From positions 1-50,636 of the forward strand of contig NZ_JALAGU010000017.1 in NCBI RefSeq assembly GCF_022712275.1: a stretch of 50,636 nucleotides of DNA, given 5' to 3'. This document shows, piece by piece, positions 41,486 through 49,422 of this stretch. Numbering within the stretch: position 1 is the first letter of the stretch; every line of letters starts with the position of its first letter. Below the pieces are notes generated by a model that searched no databases, had not been told where the DNA came from, and was given only the letters and a program-made list of their open reading frames with translations. A program made the position numbers and the translations under genes. Origin of the DNA: Corynebacterium sp. (GTDB lineage: Bacteria; Actinomycetota; Actinomycetes; Mycobacteriales; Mycobacteriaceae).

Positions 41486-42349
41486 TCAGTCCATCCCGGT
41501 GTGACTAGCGGACCTGTCCACGAGGTCCTGCGACCACTGGGACCAGGAACCGGGGAACAGCGCCAGGTTGATGCCGACAGAGTCCGCTGCGGCGACGAGG
41601 ACCGCGGCCGAGACCCCGGAGCCGCAGTAGGCCCCGGAGACCGGGTCACCGTCACCTTCCGCAACACCCACACCGGCGAAGACCTCGCGTAACTGATCCG
41701 CCGGCAGGAACCGGCCCTCCTCGTCGAGTACCGCGGTCGAGGGGAGGTTCGCAGCACCGGGGATGTGCCCGGCCACCGGGTCGATCGGCTCGGTCTCCCC
41801 GCGGTATCGCTCCGGTGCCCGGGCGTCGAGCAGGACGCCGAGTCCCCCGGTGTGTGCGGCCTGTTCCTCGGTCAGTACGCGACGGGCGCCGTCGTACAGG
41901 TCATCACGGGTGACGGTGACATCACCCGGGGTCGGCGTCCTCCCCGTACCTGTCTCGCTCTCGCCGCCGTCGGCCTGCCAGGCGGCCCACCCGCCGTCGA
42001 GGACCCGTACATCACTCACTCCTGCGGCGGTGAGTGTCCACCAGGCACGCGAGGACCCGGCGGCCTGGGCGTCGTCGTAGACCACGACCGTGTCGCCGTC
42101 ACAGACGCCGAGGCTGCGCAGCGACTCCTGCAGTGCAGAACCGGTCGGCAGGGGGTGGCGTCCCAGCCCGGTGCGGGAATGGTCGCTGAGCTGGGAGTCC
42201 AGGTCAACGTACTGCGCTCCGGGGATGTGACCGGCGGCGAAGGCGTCCTGTCCGTCGGGGTGGGCGAGCGCCCACCGGACATCGAGGACGCGGACCGGAG
42301 CCTCGGTGGTGAGCAGGTCGCGCAGGGCAGTGGCGGTAATGAGAGTCAT
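41486..42349 (-). CDS. Rhodanese-type sulfurtransferase (3-mercaptopyruvate/thiosulfate)
   Basis: This 287-aa tandem rhodanese protein has an inactive N-terminal domain (VRVLDVRWAL, GHIPGAQYVDLD, VVVYDDAQAAGSSRAWW). Its active C-terminal domain has the catalytic loop YCGSGVSA, with the sulfur-carrying Cys, and LLDARAPERYRGETEPIDPVAGHIPGAANLPS. The CGSGV loop is more like SseA-type mercaptopyruvate sulfurtransferases than classical thiosulfate rhodaneses. It would pass sulfur to cyanide, thioredoxin or another acceptor. ATG 42349 follows AGGAGA. Its 3' end abuts palindromic element B. Confidence 0.9.
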   Translation of the reverse strand: MTLITATALRDLLTTEAPVRVLDVRWALAHPDGQDAFAAGHIPGAQYVDLDSQLSDHSRTGLGRHPLPTGSALQESLRSLGVCDGDTVVVYDDAQAAGSSRAWWTLTAAGVSDVRVLDGGWAAWQADGGESETGTGRTPTPGDVTVTRDDLYDGARRVLTEEQAAHTGGLGVLLDARAPERYRGETEPIDPVAGHIPGAANLPSTAVLDEEGRFLPADQLREVFAGVGVAEGDGDPVSGAYCGSGVSAAVLVAAADSVGINLALFPGSWSQWSQDLVDRSASHTGMD

Positions 42350-42432
42350 GGTCTCCTGTGTACCGCAGTTCCGACGGGCTCACGGTGAACGCATCACTGG
42401 CGTCCCGTGCACGACCGGGGCAGGGTAGGGCC

Positions 42433-43191
42433 ATGACACACCCAGATACCGCAGCAGGCACAACCACGCTCACCGACATCAGGCCTCTCACCGCCGACCA
42501 GCAGGAATTCGCGGCGCTCACCGGCACCCACTGGATCCGGGTGTCCTCCCCGTCAGACGCCGTCACCGTCCCCGGAGCCCCCGGAACCTGGTACACCGCT
42601 GACGGTGCTGTCATCGGGACCGGGCTCCCGGACAACCCGCAGGGACAGGTCCGGCTTGCCCCCGGTGACCGCATCGTCGACGGTGGGCGCGTCCTCGCTG
42701 GACATGCCCGCGCCGGGGTCGCTGCGTTGCGCACCTTCGACCGCGACTCGGACGGCGCCTGTTCCGTGACCGGGGTCGAGGTCTTCGGGCAGGATGACGC
42801 CTGGGTCGTCGATGCGGAGTTCACCGCGGACCCGCAGACAGTCACCGTCATCAGCGCTGACGGCGTGGAGGGGCCCGGAGAGGTCGTCGGCTGGTTGAGC
42901 TTCTCCGTTCCCGGTGACGCGCCGGGGGAGTCACACCGCCTGCAGGTCACGGAGCAGAACGGTGACTACTTCGTCTCCTTCGGGGACGCCGGGGCGCAGG
43001 CCGGCACCCATCCCTTCCGATTCCTCAACGTGCCGGCCGCAGACCCGGACGGCCACACCACCATCGACTTCAATGCCGCCCGGCTGCCGGCTTTCGCCTT
43101 CTCCGACGCGTACCTGTGCCCGTTGCCGTCGGCGGTGAACGTTCTCGATGTCGCCGTCCCGGCCGGGGAGAAGCGGGTGGTCAGGAGGTGA
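42433..43191 (+). CDS. DUF1684 family protein
   Basis: This 252-aa protein has the DUF1684 pattern: LRTFDRDSDG, WYTADGAVIG, an antiparallel central core (VTGVEVFGQDDAWVVDAEF), a HRLQVTEQNGDYFVSFGDAGA segment, and the C-terminal TTIDFNAARLPAFAFSDAYLCPLPSAVNVLDVAVPAGEK. The family is widespread in actinobacteria with no proven role; the C-terminal motif resembles a small-ligand or cofactor fold. ATG 42433 is chosen over upstream codons. The nucleoside hydrolase gene follows by 19 nt. Confidence 0.88.
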   Translation: MTHPDTAAGTTTLTDIRPLTADQQEFAALTGTHWIRVSSPSDAVTVPGAPGTWYTADGAVIGTGLPDNPQGQVRLAPGDRIVDGGRVLAGHARAGVAALRTFDRDSDGACSVTGVEVFGQDDAWVVDAEFTADPQTVTVISADGVEGPGEVVGWLSFSVPGDAPGESHRLQVTEQNGDYFVSFGDAGAQAGTHPFRFLNVPAADPDGHTTIDFNAARLPAFAFSDAYLCPLPSAVNVLDVAVPAGEKRVVRR

Positions 43192-43197
43192 GGTCAG

Positions 43198-43203
43198 TAG
43201 ACT
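43198..43203 (+). promoter_or_regulatory. -10 hexamer TAGACT of the nucleoside hydrolase gene
   Basis: TAGACT ends 7 nt before ATG 43211, in the same leaderless arrangement as other genes here. Confidence 0.45.
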
Positions 43204-43210
43204 CCCGGGA

Positions 43211-44197
43211 ATGACCGAGACTCTCCACCCCGTCTACCTCGACTGCGACACCGGTATCGACGACGCCCTCGCCCTCGGGCACCTGCTGGCGTCCCCGAAC
43301 GCGGAGCTCGTCGGCGTCGGCACCGTCCACGGCAACATCGACGCCGCCGGTGCCGCCGAGAACACGCTGCGCCTGCTGACCCTGGCCGGACGTTCCGGCG
43401 ACAACGCCGTCCCCGTCGCGGTCGGAGCGGGGAAACCGCTGGTGGGGGAGTTCTCCGGCGGGGCGGTCGCGGTGCACGGCGACGACGGCATCGGTGGCGT
43501 CCGCGCATCCCTGCCGGAAGTGGACGCCGCCCCGGACACTGAGGACACAGAGGACGCCATGGACCTCCTGGTCCGGCTGTCCCATGAGTACGCCGGCGAA
43601 CTGCAGATCCTCGCCATCGGCCCGCTGACCAACCTGGCCCACGCGCTTGTCCGGGATCCGACGCTGGTCGACCGCATCGCCGGGGTGACCGTCATGGGTG
43701 GAGCGGCCCTGGTGCCGGGCAATGCCCGGCCCGCCGCAGAGGCGAATATCTGGCACGATCCGGAGGCCGCGCAGGCCACGGTCGCGGCGTCCTGGCCCGT
43801 GACCCTGGTGCCGCTGGACACGACGATGGAGCACACCCTCGACGAGACGTACCGGCGACGCCTCGCCGGGGCCGCCTCCCCGTATGCCCGGGCCTGCGGG
43901 GAAATGCTCGACGTGTACCTCAATTTCTACGAGACCGTGGTTCTCGGGCGCCGCGCCGCCGCCCTGCACGACCCGCTCGCCGCGGCGATCATGCTCGGCG
44001 AGGTGGAGCTGCTGGATGCCCCGCGGGTCCATGTCGAAGTCGACTGTACCGACGGTCCCTCGCGTGGCAGTACCGTCTGTGATCTGCGCAGTCAGCGCAA
44101 GGCGCCGGGGGATGTGCCCGGGGCGACCGTGCGCGTCGTGCTGGAGACCGCGCCGGGCTACGTGGATCTGCTCACCGAACTGCTGGAGAGTCTCTGA
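43211..44197 (+). CDS. Nucleoside hydrolase (inosine-uridine preferring family)
   Basis: This 328-aa hydrolase has the metal-binding N-terminal motif LDCDTGIDDALAL and the family's downstream segments ILAIGPLTNLAHAL, VTVMGGAAL, AEANIWHDPEAAQ and LHDPLAAAIML. It cleaves the N-glycosidic bond of ribonucleosides to base and ribose in the cytoplasm. ATG 43211 is used, with a TAGACT hexamer close upstream and a weak GGGA. It follows the DUF1684 gene in the same direction. Base preference cannot be read from the motifs. Confidence 0.94.
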   Translation: MTETLHPVYLDCDTGIDDALALGHLLASPNAELVGVGTVHGNIDAAGAAENTLRLLTLAGRSGDNAVPVAVGAGKPLVGEFSGGAVAVHGDDGIGGVRASLPEVDAAPDTEDTEDAMDLLVRLSHEYAGELQILAIGPLTNLAHALVRDPTLVDRIAGVTVMGGAALVPGNARPAAEANIWHDPEAAQATVAASWPVTLVPLDTTMEHTLDETYRRRLAGAASPYARACGEMLDVYLNFYETVVLGRRAAALHDPLAAAIMLGEVELLDAPRVHVEVDCTDGPSRGSTVCDLRSQRKAPGDVPGATVRVVLETAPGYVDLLTELLESL

Positions 44198-44200
44198 CGC

Positions 44201-44220
44201 AACCCCCGGGGGGAGGTTTT
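44201..44220 (+). terminator. Possible weak terminator after the nucleoside hydrolase gene
   Basis: A C-run facing a G-run (AACCCCCGGGGGGAGG) is followed by TTTT. The stem has almost no loop, so this is a tentative call. Confidence 0.3.
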
Positions 44221-44253
44221 GTGAGGGTCTACTTTCTCACAGTGCCTCTGTGA
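44220..44253. promoter_or_regulatory. Nested inverted repeats upstream of the butanediol dehydrogenase gene
   Basis: TGTGAG (44220-44225) pairs with CTCACA (44236-44241) across 10 nt. Overlapping TCACAG (44237-44242) pairs with CTGTGA (44248-44253) across 5 nt. A TACGAT -10 lies at 44265-44270, so this region covers the expected -35. The spacing does not fit GlxR. Confidence 0.5.
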
Positions 44254-44341
44254 CCGGGGAGGCCTACGATCGGTAAGTGTCAGCGGGAGGTTGGACCACA
44301 GTCCGCCCCGCGCGAAAAACACCGAGAACAGGGAGAACCCC

Positions 44342-45433
44342 ATGAAGGCAGCACGCTACTACGGCAACCACGACATCCGCATCGAGGACATCGACCAGCA
44401 GACCCTGGAGCCCGGCACCGTCCGCATCGACGTCGCCTGGTGCGGCATCTGCGGTACCGACCTGCACGAGTACCTCGACGGCCCGATCTTCTGCCCGACC
44501 TGCGAGACCCCGCACCCGATCTCCGGGGAGACCGCCCCGGTCACTCTCGGCCACGAGTTCTCCGGCGTCATCTCCGAGGTCGGCGAGGGCGTCACCGACC
44601 TCAGTGTCGGCGACCACGTCGTCGTCGAGCCCTACATCATCCGCGATGACGTGGACACCTCCACCGACAACGACACCTACCATCTCTCCGAGGACATGAA
44701 CTTCATCGGACTGGCAGGACGCGGTGGCGGACTCTCGGAGAACATCGTCGTGCGCCGTCGCTGGGTGCACAGGATCGACAACTCCCTCCCGCTCGACGAG
44801 GCCGCACTCATCGAGCCGCTGTCCGTCGGCTACCACGCCGTGAAGCGCTCCGGCATCACCGAGGAGAACGGCGCCGGCAAGGTCGCGCTGATCGGTGGCG
44901 CCGGTCCGATCGGCCTGCTCACCGCCGCCGTCCTGAACGCCATGGGCGTCACCGTCGTCATGTCCGAGTTGTCCCCGCTGCGCCGCCAGAAGGCCCTGGA
45001 CTCCGGCGTCGCCGCCCACGCCTTCAGCCCCGCCGAGACCGATATCGTCGACGAGGTCAACAAGCTCACCGACGGCAAGGGTGCCGACGTCGCCTTCGAG
45101 TGCACCTCCGTCCAGGTCGTCCTCGACACGCTGATGGACGCGGTGCGCCCCACCGGTGTCATCGTCGTGGTCTCCATCTGGGGCCACAAGTCCGACTTCA
45201 ACATGCACAAGCTCGTCATGAAGGAGATCGACCTGCGCGGCACCATCGGCTACGTCAACTCCCACCCGGACACCATCAAGCTGGTCGAATCCGGGAAGAT
45301 CGACCTCAAGCCGTTCATCACCGGCAAGATCGGCCTCGACGGCCTGGTCGACGAGGGCTTCGACACCCTCATCAACCGCAACGAGACCGCCGTGAAGATC
45401 CTCGTCTCCCCTTCCGGTGAGGGGCTGGAGTAA
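44342..45433 (+). CDS. 2,3-butanediol dehydrogenase-type zinc alcohol dehydrogenase
   Basis: This 363-aa MDR enzyme has catalytic zinc ligands in WCGICGTDLHEYLDG and LGHEFSG, and Glu in LIEPLSVGYHAVKRSG. Its nucleotide fold is KVALIGGAGPIGLLTA. The loop FCPTCETPHPISGETAPVTLGHE is typical of (R,R)-butanediol/acetoin dehydrogenases and lacks the four-Cys structural zinc lobe. It would interconvert acetoin and 2,3-butanediol with NAD(H). ATG 44342 follows AGGGAG. Nested inverted repeats upstream suggest dedicated control. BenE lies 32 bp downstream but has its own promoter-like TATCAT. Confidence 0.9.
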   Translation: MKAARYYGNHDIRIEDIDQQTLEPGTVRIDVAWCGICGTDLHEYLDGPIFCPTCETPHPISGETAPVTLGHEFSGVISEVGEGVTDLSVGDHVVVEPYIIRDDVDTSTDNDTYHLSEDMNFIGLAGRGGGLSENIVVRRRWVHRIDNSLPLDEAALIEPLSVGYHAVKRSGITEENGAGKVALIGGAGPIGLLTAAVLNAMGVTVVMSELSPLRRQKALDSGVAAHAFSPAETDIVDEVNKLTDGKGADVAFECTSVQVVLDTLMDAVRPTGVIVVVSIWGHKSDFNMHKLVMKEIDLRGTIGYVNSHPDTIKLVESGKIDLKPFITGKIGLDGLVDEGFDTLINRNETAVKILVSPSGEGLE

Positions 45434-45450
45434 GCACCCACCACGCGGAG

Positions 45451-45456
45451 TATCAT
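45451..45456 (+). promoter_or_regulatory. -10 hexamer TATCAT upstream of the BenE gene
   Basis: TATCAT ends 9 nt before GTG 45466. A near-leaderless transcript would result. Confidence 0.4.
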
Positions 45457-45465
45457 GCGGGACCT

Positions 45466-46662
45466 GTGACATCTACTGGTCCCGCTCCCGCGTCATTGTC
45501 TGCGTCGGCAGGCATCATCACCGCACTGGTCGGTTTCACCGGTTCCTTTGTCGTCATCCTCACCGGTCTCCACGCCGTCGGTGCCACCGACGGACAGGCA
45601 GCCAGTGGCCTGCTGGGCCTGTGCCTCGTCGTCGGGGCGTCCACCCTGTGGCTCGCGCTGCGGCACCGTGTCCCGGTGACGACGGCCTGGTCCACCCCGG
45701 GCGGCGCAGTGCTCGGCACCGCCGGGGCGTCCGCCGAAGGGTTCGGGGACGCCGTCGGCGCGTTCATCGTCTGCGCCCTGCTGCTCGTGCTGTCCGGGCT
45801 GTGGCCCGCGCTCGGCAGGCTGGCGTCCTCCATTCCCACCCCGGTCGCCCAGGCGATGCTCGCCGGGGTGCTGCTACCGCTGTGCATGAAGGCGGTGACG
45901 GGGCTGGAGGATTCGCCGGGCGCGGTGATCCCCGTGCTTGTCGTGTGGCTGGTCGGCACCGTCCTCATCCCGCGATGGGCGGTGCCGCTGACCTTCCTCA
46001 CCGCCGGCGTGGTCATCGCGGTCCACCTGCTCATCGATGACACCGCCTCCCTCGACACGTCCGCGATGGCCCCGCACCTGGAGTTCACCGCACCGACGTT
46101 CAGCCCCGGGGCGGTCGTCGGTATCGCGCTGCCACTGTACGTGGTGACCATGGCCTCGCAGAACCTTCCCGGCGTCGCGGTACTGAAGACCTTCGGCTAC
46201 GAGACCCCGTGGAAGGACGCCCTGGTCACCACCGGTGTCGGTAGTCTGCTCGTCGCACCGGCCGGTGGTAGCGCGATCAACCTCGCGGCGATCTCCGCAG
46301 CCCTCTCCGCCGACCCGGCGACCGGGGTGGCCAAGGAGCTGCGCTGGCGCAATGCGGTGTGGAGCGGGTCGACCTACCTGGTGCTCGCGGTGTCCGCCGC
46401 GGCGATCGTGGCCCTGGCGGCGTCCGCCCCGGTCGGGCTGCTCGCCGCTGTCGCCGGTGTGGCGTTGCTGGGCGCTTTCGGTGGTGCGGTGCAGGGGGCG
46501 TGGTCGGACGAATCGCTGCGACTGCCCGCGATCATGACCTTTCTCGTCGCCGCCTCAGGCACGACGTTCTTCGGGATCGGGGCAGCGTTCTGGGCACTGG
46601 TCGCCGGCGTGGGAGTCGCCGGAGTGCAGCGGTTCAGCGCAGCCGGTTCACGGCGGCGGTGA
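45466..46662 (+). CDS. BenE-family transporter
   Basis: This 398-aa membrane protein has about 12 hydrophobic helices and the BenE pattern TTAWSTPGGAVL near residue 75, IPTPVAQAMLAGVLLPLC, and LPLYVVTMASQNLPGVAVLKTFGYE. BenE was first studied as a benzoate:proton symporter. No benzoate genes are near, so the substrate is open. GTG 45466 is used. It overlaps the 3' end of the convergent ATPase gene by 29 nt. Confidence 0.9.
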   Translation: MTSTGPAPASLSASAGIITALVGFTGSFVVILTGLHAVGATDGQAASGLLGLCLVVGASTLWLALRHRVPVTTAWSTPGGAVLGTAGASAEGFGDAVGAFIVCALLLVLSGLWPALGRLASSIPTPVAQAMLAGVLLPLCMKAVTGLEDSPGAVIPVLVVWLVGTVLIPRWAVPLTFLTAGVVIAVHLLIDDTASLDTSAMAPHLEFTAPTFSPGAVVGIALPLYVVTMASQNLPGVAVLKTFGYETPWKDALVTTGVGSLLVAPAGGSAINLAAISAALSADPATGVAKELRWRNAVWSGSTYLVLAVSAAAIVALAASAPVGLLAAVAGVALLGAFGGAVQGAWSDESLRLPAIMTFLVAASGTTFFGIGAAFWALVAGVGVAGVQRFSAAGSRRR

Positions 46663-48280
46663 TCTCCTGGACCCTCGGCAGCGCCAGACTGCCGGTGGCC
46701 CGGGGAAGGATCTCCCAGCCCTCGTCGCGGATCCGGTCGCGCAGGGTCCGGGCCTTGTCGGCCAGCGTGCCGGGGGTCTTGTCGAGCAGGGGGAGCAGTG
46801 CGGCGATCGTGCGGGTCTGTGAGGTGTCGATGAGCTGGACGCAGGCTGACAGATCGATCTCGCCGTCGCCGTGCCTGATCGTGTCCCGCTCCTTCGCCTG
46901 CGGTGGCTTCCTGGTCTTGCCTACCCGGGGCGTGCGGTCTCCGGGCATCGGGAAGGAAGCGCTCTCCGCCACCGGTTCCGCCAGGTCACGGGCCTGTGTG
47001 GTGACATCTACCGGGTGGTAGGCGTCCAGCATGATGACCGTGTCCGCGACGTCGAGGAAAGCCCCGGACCCGCCGGTGACAAGCACCGTCGACACCCCGT
47101 GGTCGTGGTGGAGCGCCCGGACACGGTCCACCAGCGGAGTGATCGGCTCCTTGTCCGCGGGAACGAGGACGCGCATCCGGGCGTCGCGGACCAGGAAGTT
47201 CGTCGCCGAGGTGTCTTCGTCGATGAGCAGGCAGGACGCCCCGGCCTCGCACGCCTCGACCAGTCCAGCTGCCTGGGATGTCGAGCCGGAGGCGTTGGTG
47301 GTGGAGAAGCGGGTGGTGTCCGTGGCTTCCGTCTGCCCGGGCAGATCGTGGAGGAAGGCGGAGATGTCGACGTCGCGCACCGCCCGTCCGTCCTCGGCGC
47401 GCAGGGTGACGGCGTCGTCGACGGTGACACAGTGTTCGCGGCCGTCACCGGGAACGTGGTCGTAGACACCTCGTTCCAGGGCCTTGAGCACCGTGGATTT
47501 GCCGTGGTAGCCACCACCGACGATGAGGGTCACACCGGTGGGGATGCCGAGTCCGGTGATACTCCGACCCGACGGCAGGTCGATGGTCGTGCGCAGACTC
47601 GCCGGGGAGGTGAAGGGCACGGCGTCCTTCAGCGGATGCTGCGAGTCTCCGGAGATACGGGGCAGGACCGCGCCGTCGGCGAGGAAGCCGATGAGATTCC
47701 GGTCGGGGAGTACACTCCGGAGAAACTGCTGTTCACGCCAGATGTCGACGTTGCTGCGCAGGGGTTCGATCAGTTCCTCGGTGAGATCGAGCAGGGCGTC
47801 CCCGAGGACGTCCGGCAGGATACCGCAGAGCAGGTCAACCGCGGCACGACCGTTGATCCGGCGGCCGTGGGCCGGCAGGGCGGCCTGCAGGCGGATGCGG
47901 AGGATGTCGCCGTTCTGCACCGTGACAGCACTGCGGTCGAGGACCTCCTGGCCGGGGACGTCGATGCGCAGGTGACCGGCTGACTTGCCGCCGCGGGGAT
48001 TACGCCGGTCGATGGCTTCCACCAGGCGTCGCAGGAGATGGTCGCGCACCGGGACAGGGTCAGCGAGAAGGTCCTCGGGGATGCCGGTGTAGCGCAGCGG
48101 AAGGTCGACACGCAGTGCCGACGGTGGGGCATAGGGATCAGCCTGGACGTGCTCGAGGGTGAGCTCCAGGTCATCCCGGGGATCACCGACCGGGAAGCGG
48201 CGGCCGGTGAGTTTCCGGTAGCTGCCGTACCCGGAACCGTCGAGGCCGGTGAGGACGCGGTCGAGTGGCTGTCCAGTCAT
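46634..48280 (-). CDS. Predicted ATPase of the ABC class (COG3044, MRB1590-like)
   Basis: This cytoplasmic P-loop protein (548 aa) matches the COG3044 family. An N-terminal domain of about 160 residues (VLTGLDGSGYGSYRKLTG, LPLRYTGIPEDL) precedes the ATPase core: Walker A GLGIPTGVTLIVGGGYHGKST (Lys261), FSTTNASGSTSQAAGLVEA as the ABC-signature-like segment, and Walker B CLLIDEDTSATNFLVRD. A C-terminal domain follows from about 430. Related proteins bind RNA in trypanosome editing, but the bacterial function is unknown. ATG 48280 is used. No membrane segments are present. The 3' end overlaps BenE by 29 nt. Confidence 0.9.
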   Translation of the reverse strand: MTGQPLDRVLTGLDGSGYGSYRKLTGRRFPVGDPRDDLELTLEHVQADPYAPPSALRVDLPLRYTGIPEDLLADPVPVRDHLLRRLVEAIDRRNPRGGKSAGHLRIDVPGQEVLDRSAVTVQNGDILRIRLQAALPAHGRRINGRAAVDLLCGILPDVLGDALLDLTEELIEPLRSNVDIWREQQFLRSVLPDRNLIGFLADGAVLPRISGDSQHPLKDAVPFTSPASLRTTIDLPSGRSITGLGIPTGVTLIVGGGYHGKSTVLKALERGVYDHVPGDGREHCVTVDDAVTLRAEDGRAVRDVDISAFLHDLPGQTEATDTTRFSTTNASGSTSQAAGLVEACEAGASCLLIDEDTSATNFLVRDARMRVLVPADKEPITPLVDRVRALHHDHGVSTVLVTGGSGAFLDVADTVIMLDAYHPVDVTTQARDLAEPVAESASFPMPGDRTPRVGKTRKPPQAKERDTIRHGDGEIDLSACVQLIDTSQTRTIAALLPLLDKTPGTLADKARTLRDRIRDEGWEILPRATGSLALPRVQEITAAVNRLR

Positions 48281-48291
48281 GTATGCCGAGC

Positions 48292-49377
48292 CTACGCGGC
48301 AGGGATCCACCCGAGCTTCGGGGCGAGTCCACCGGCGATGTCGGTGAGGATCTGGGTGTAGTCGTCCGCCTCGAAGTCGAAGGGGAGAGCGAAAGCGACC
48401 TCTTCGACGGCGCGGAAGGCGGCCAGCTCGATGAGCTGCTCGGCGATCTCGTCGGAGCTGCCGATGAGGTCGGGGGCGGTGATCATCTTCTTCGGGCCGA
48501 ACTGCCGGATGCGGCCGACGCCGACCGTTGCCCGGTGGTCGACATAGGCCTGGTAGCGGGCCTTCTGCTCGGCGGTGGCGTGGTCGGTGGGGATGACGAC
48601 GAGGCCCTGGGAGATCCGCGGTGTCCCGCCGAGTACGTCGGAGTAGTGCTCGCGGTAGAGGTCGATCTGGTCGCGCTGGTTGACGTCGAAGTTGTCGCTG
48701 ACCTCGGCGGAGATGACACTCGAGGTGAGGAAGTTGAGACCGTTCTCCGCGGTCCACTGTGTCGAGGAGCGCGAGCCGGAGCCGTACCAGAGGCGGTTGA
48801 CCAGCCCCGGGGCGTGCGGCTGGACGACGTCCGAGAACTCTTCCGCGTTCTTCAGGGTCGGGAAATTACCGACGTGGTCGCCGCGGACGTTCTCGACGAG
48901 TCGGGAGACACGACGCTTGGAGAAGTCCTCGGTCTCGGCGGTGTCCGGGTAGAGGGCGTCCTTCCACCCGTCGAAGCGCATCGGGGTGCCGACGGAGACA
49001 CCGGGGTTGAGGCGACCGCCGGTGAGCAGGTCGACGGTGGCCATGTCCTCGGCCAGTCGCAGCGGGTTCTCGGGGCCGAGCGGGGTGACGGCGGTGCCGA
49101 GGCTGATACGGCTGGTGCGCTGGGACGCGGCGGCGATGACGGTCATCGGTGAGGTGATGCCGTACTGCATGTGGCGGTTGCGCAGCCAGGCGCTGTCGAA
49201 ACCGAGGTCCTCGCCGAGGCTGATCATGTCGAGGGTGGCGTTGATGCCGGTGACCGGGTCGGCGGGATCGAAGGTGCCGATGGTGAGGAAGCCGAGCTTC
49301 TTCAGCGGCAGGTTCGGGTCACTGTCCACGGTGAGAGAGGTGATGTGGGTGGTGTCCGGCCAGTCTGTGGTGTTCAT
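48292..49377 (-). CDS. Luciferase-like (F420/FMN) monooxygenase
   Basis: This 361-aa TIM-barrel flavoenzyme of the bacterial luciferase superfamily has KKLGFLTIGTFDPADP at the first strand, GFDSAWLRNRHM, TSRISLGTAVTPLGPENPLRLAEDMATVDLLTGGRL and an oxidoreductase-type YGSGSRSS loop. It would use reduced flavin and O2 on an unknown small organic substrate, possibly a sulfonate or alkane. ATG 49377 is used. Minus-strand TATATT (49400-49395) is a -10. A perfect palindrome TGACATGTCA lies just upstream of it. The nitroreductase gene on the same strand could supply reduced flavin. Confidence 0.87.
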   Translation of the reverse strand: MNTTDWPDTTHITSLTVDSDPNLPLKKLGFLTIGTFDPADPVTGINATLDMISLGEDLGFDSAWLRNRHMQYGITSPMTVIAAASQRTSRISLGTAVTPLGPENPLRLAEDMATVDLLTGGRLNPGVSVGTPMRFDGWKDALYPDTAETEDFSKRRVSRLVENVRGDHVGNFPTLKNAEEFSDVVQPHAPGLVNRLWYGSGSRSSTQWTAENGLNFLTSSVISAEVSDNFDVNQRDQIDLYREHYSDVLGGTPRISQGLVVIPTDHATAEQKARYQAYVDHRATVGVGRIRQFGPKKMITAPDLIGSSDEIAEQLIELAAFRAVEEVAFALPFDFEADDYTQILTDIAGGLAPKLGWIPAA

Positions 49378-49402
49378 GAAGGTGACTCTACGCCAATATA
49401 GT

Positions 49403-49412
49403 TGACATGTCA
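49403..49412. promoter_or_regulatory. Palindrome TGACATGTCA next to the monooxygenase -10
   Basis: A perfect 10-bp palindrome directly upstream of minus-strand TATATT (49400-49395). Position suits an operator between -35 and -10. Confidence 0.5.
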
Positions 49413-49422
49413 TCTTTACCAT

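Noticed and set aside
44220..44241. GlxR site upstream of the butanediol dehydrogenase gene
   Set aside because: The arms TGTGAG/CTCACA are separated by 10 nt, too far for the TGTGA-N6-TCACA pattern.
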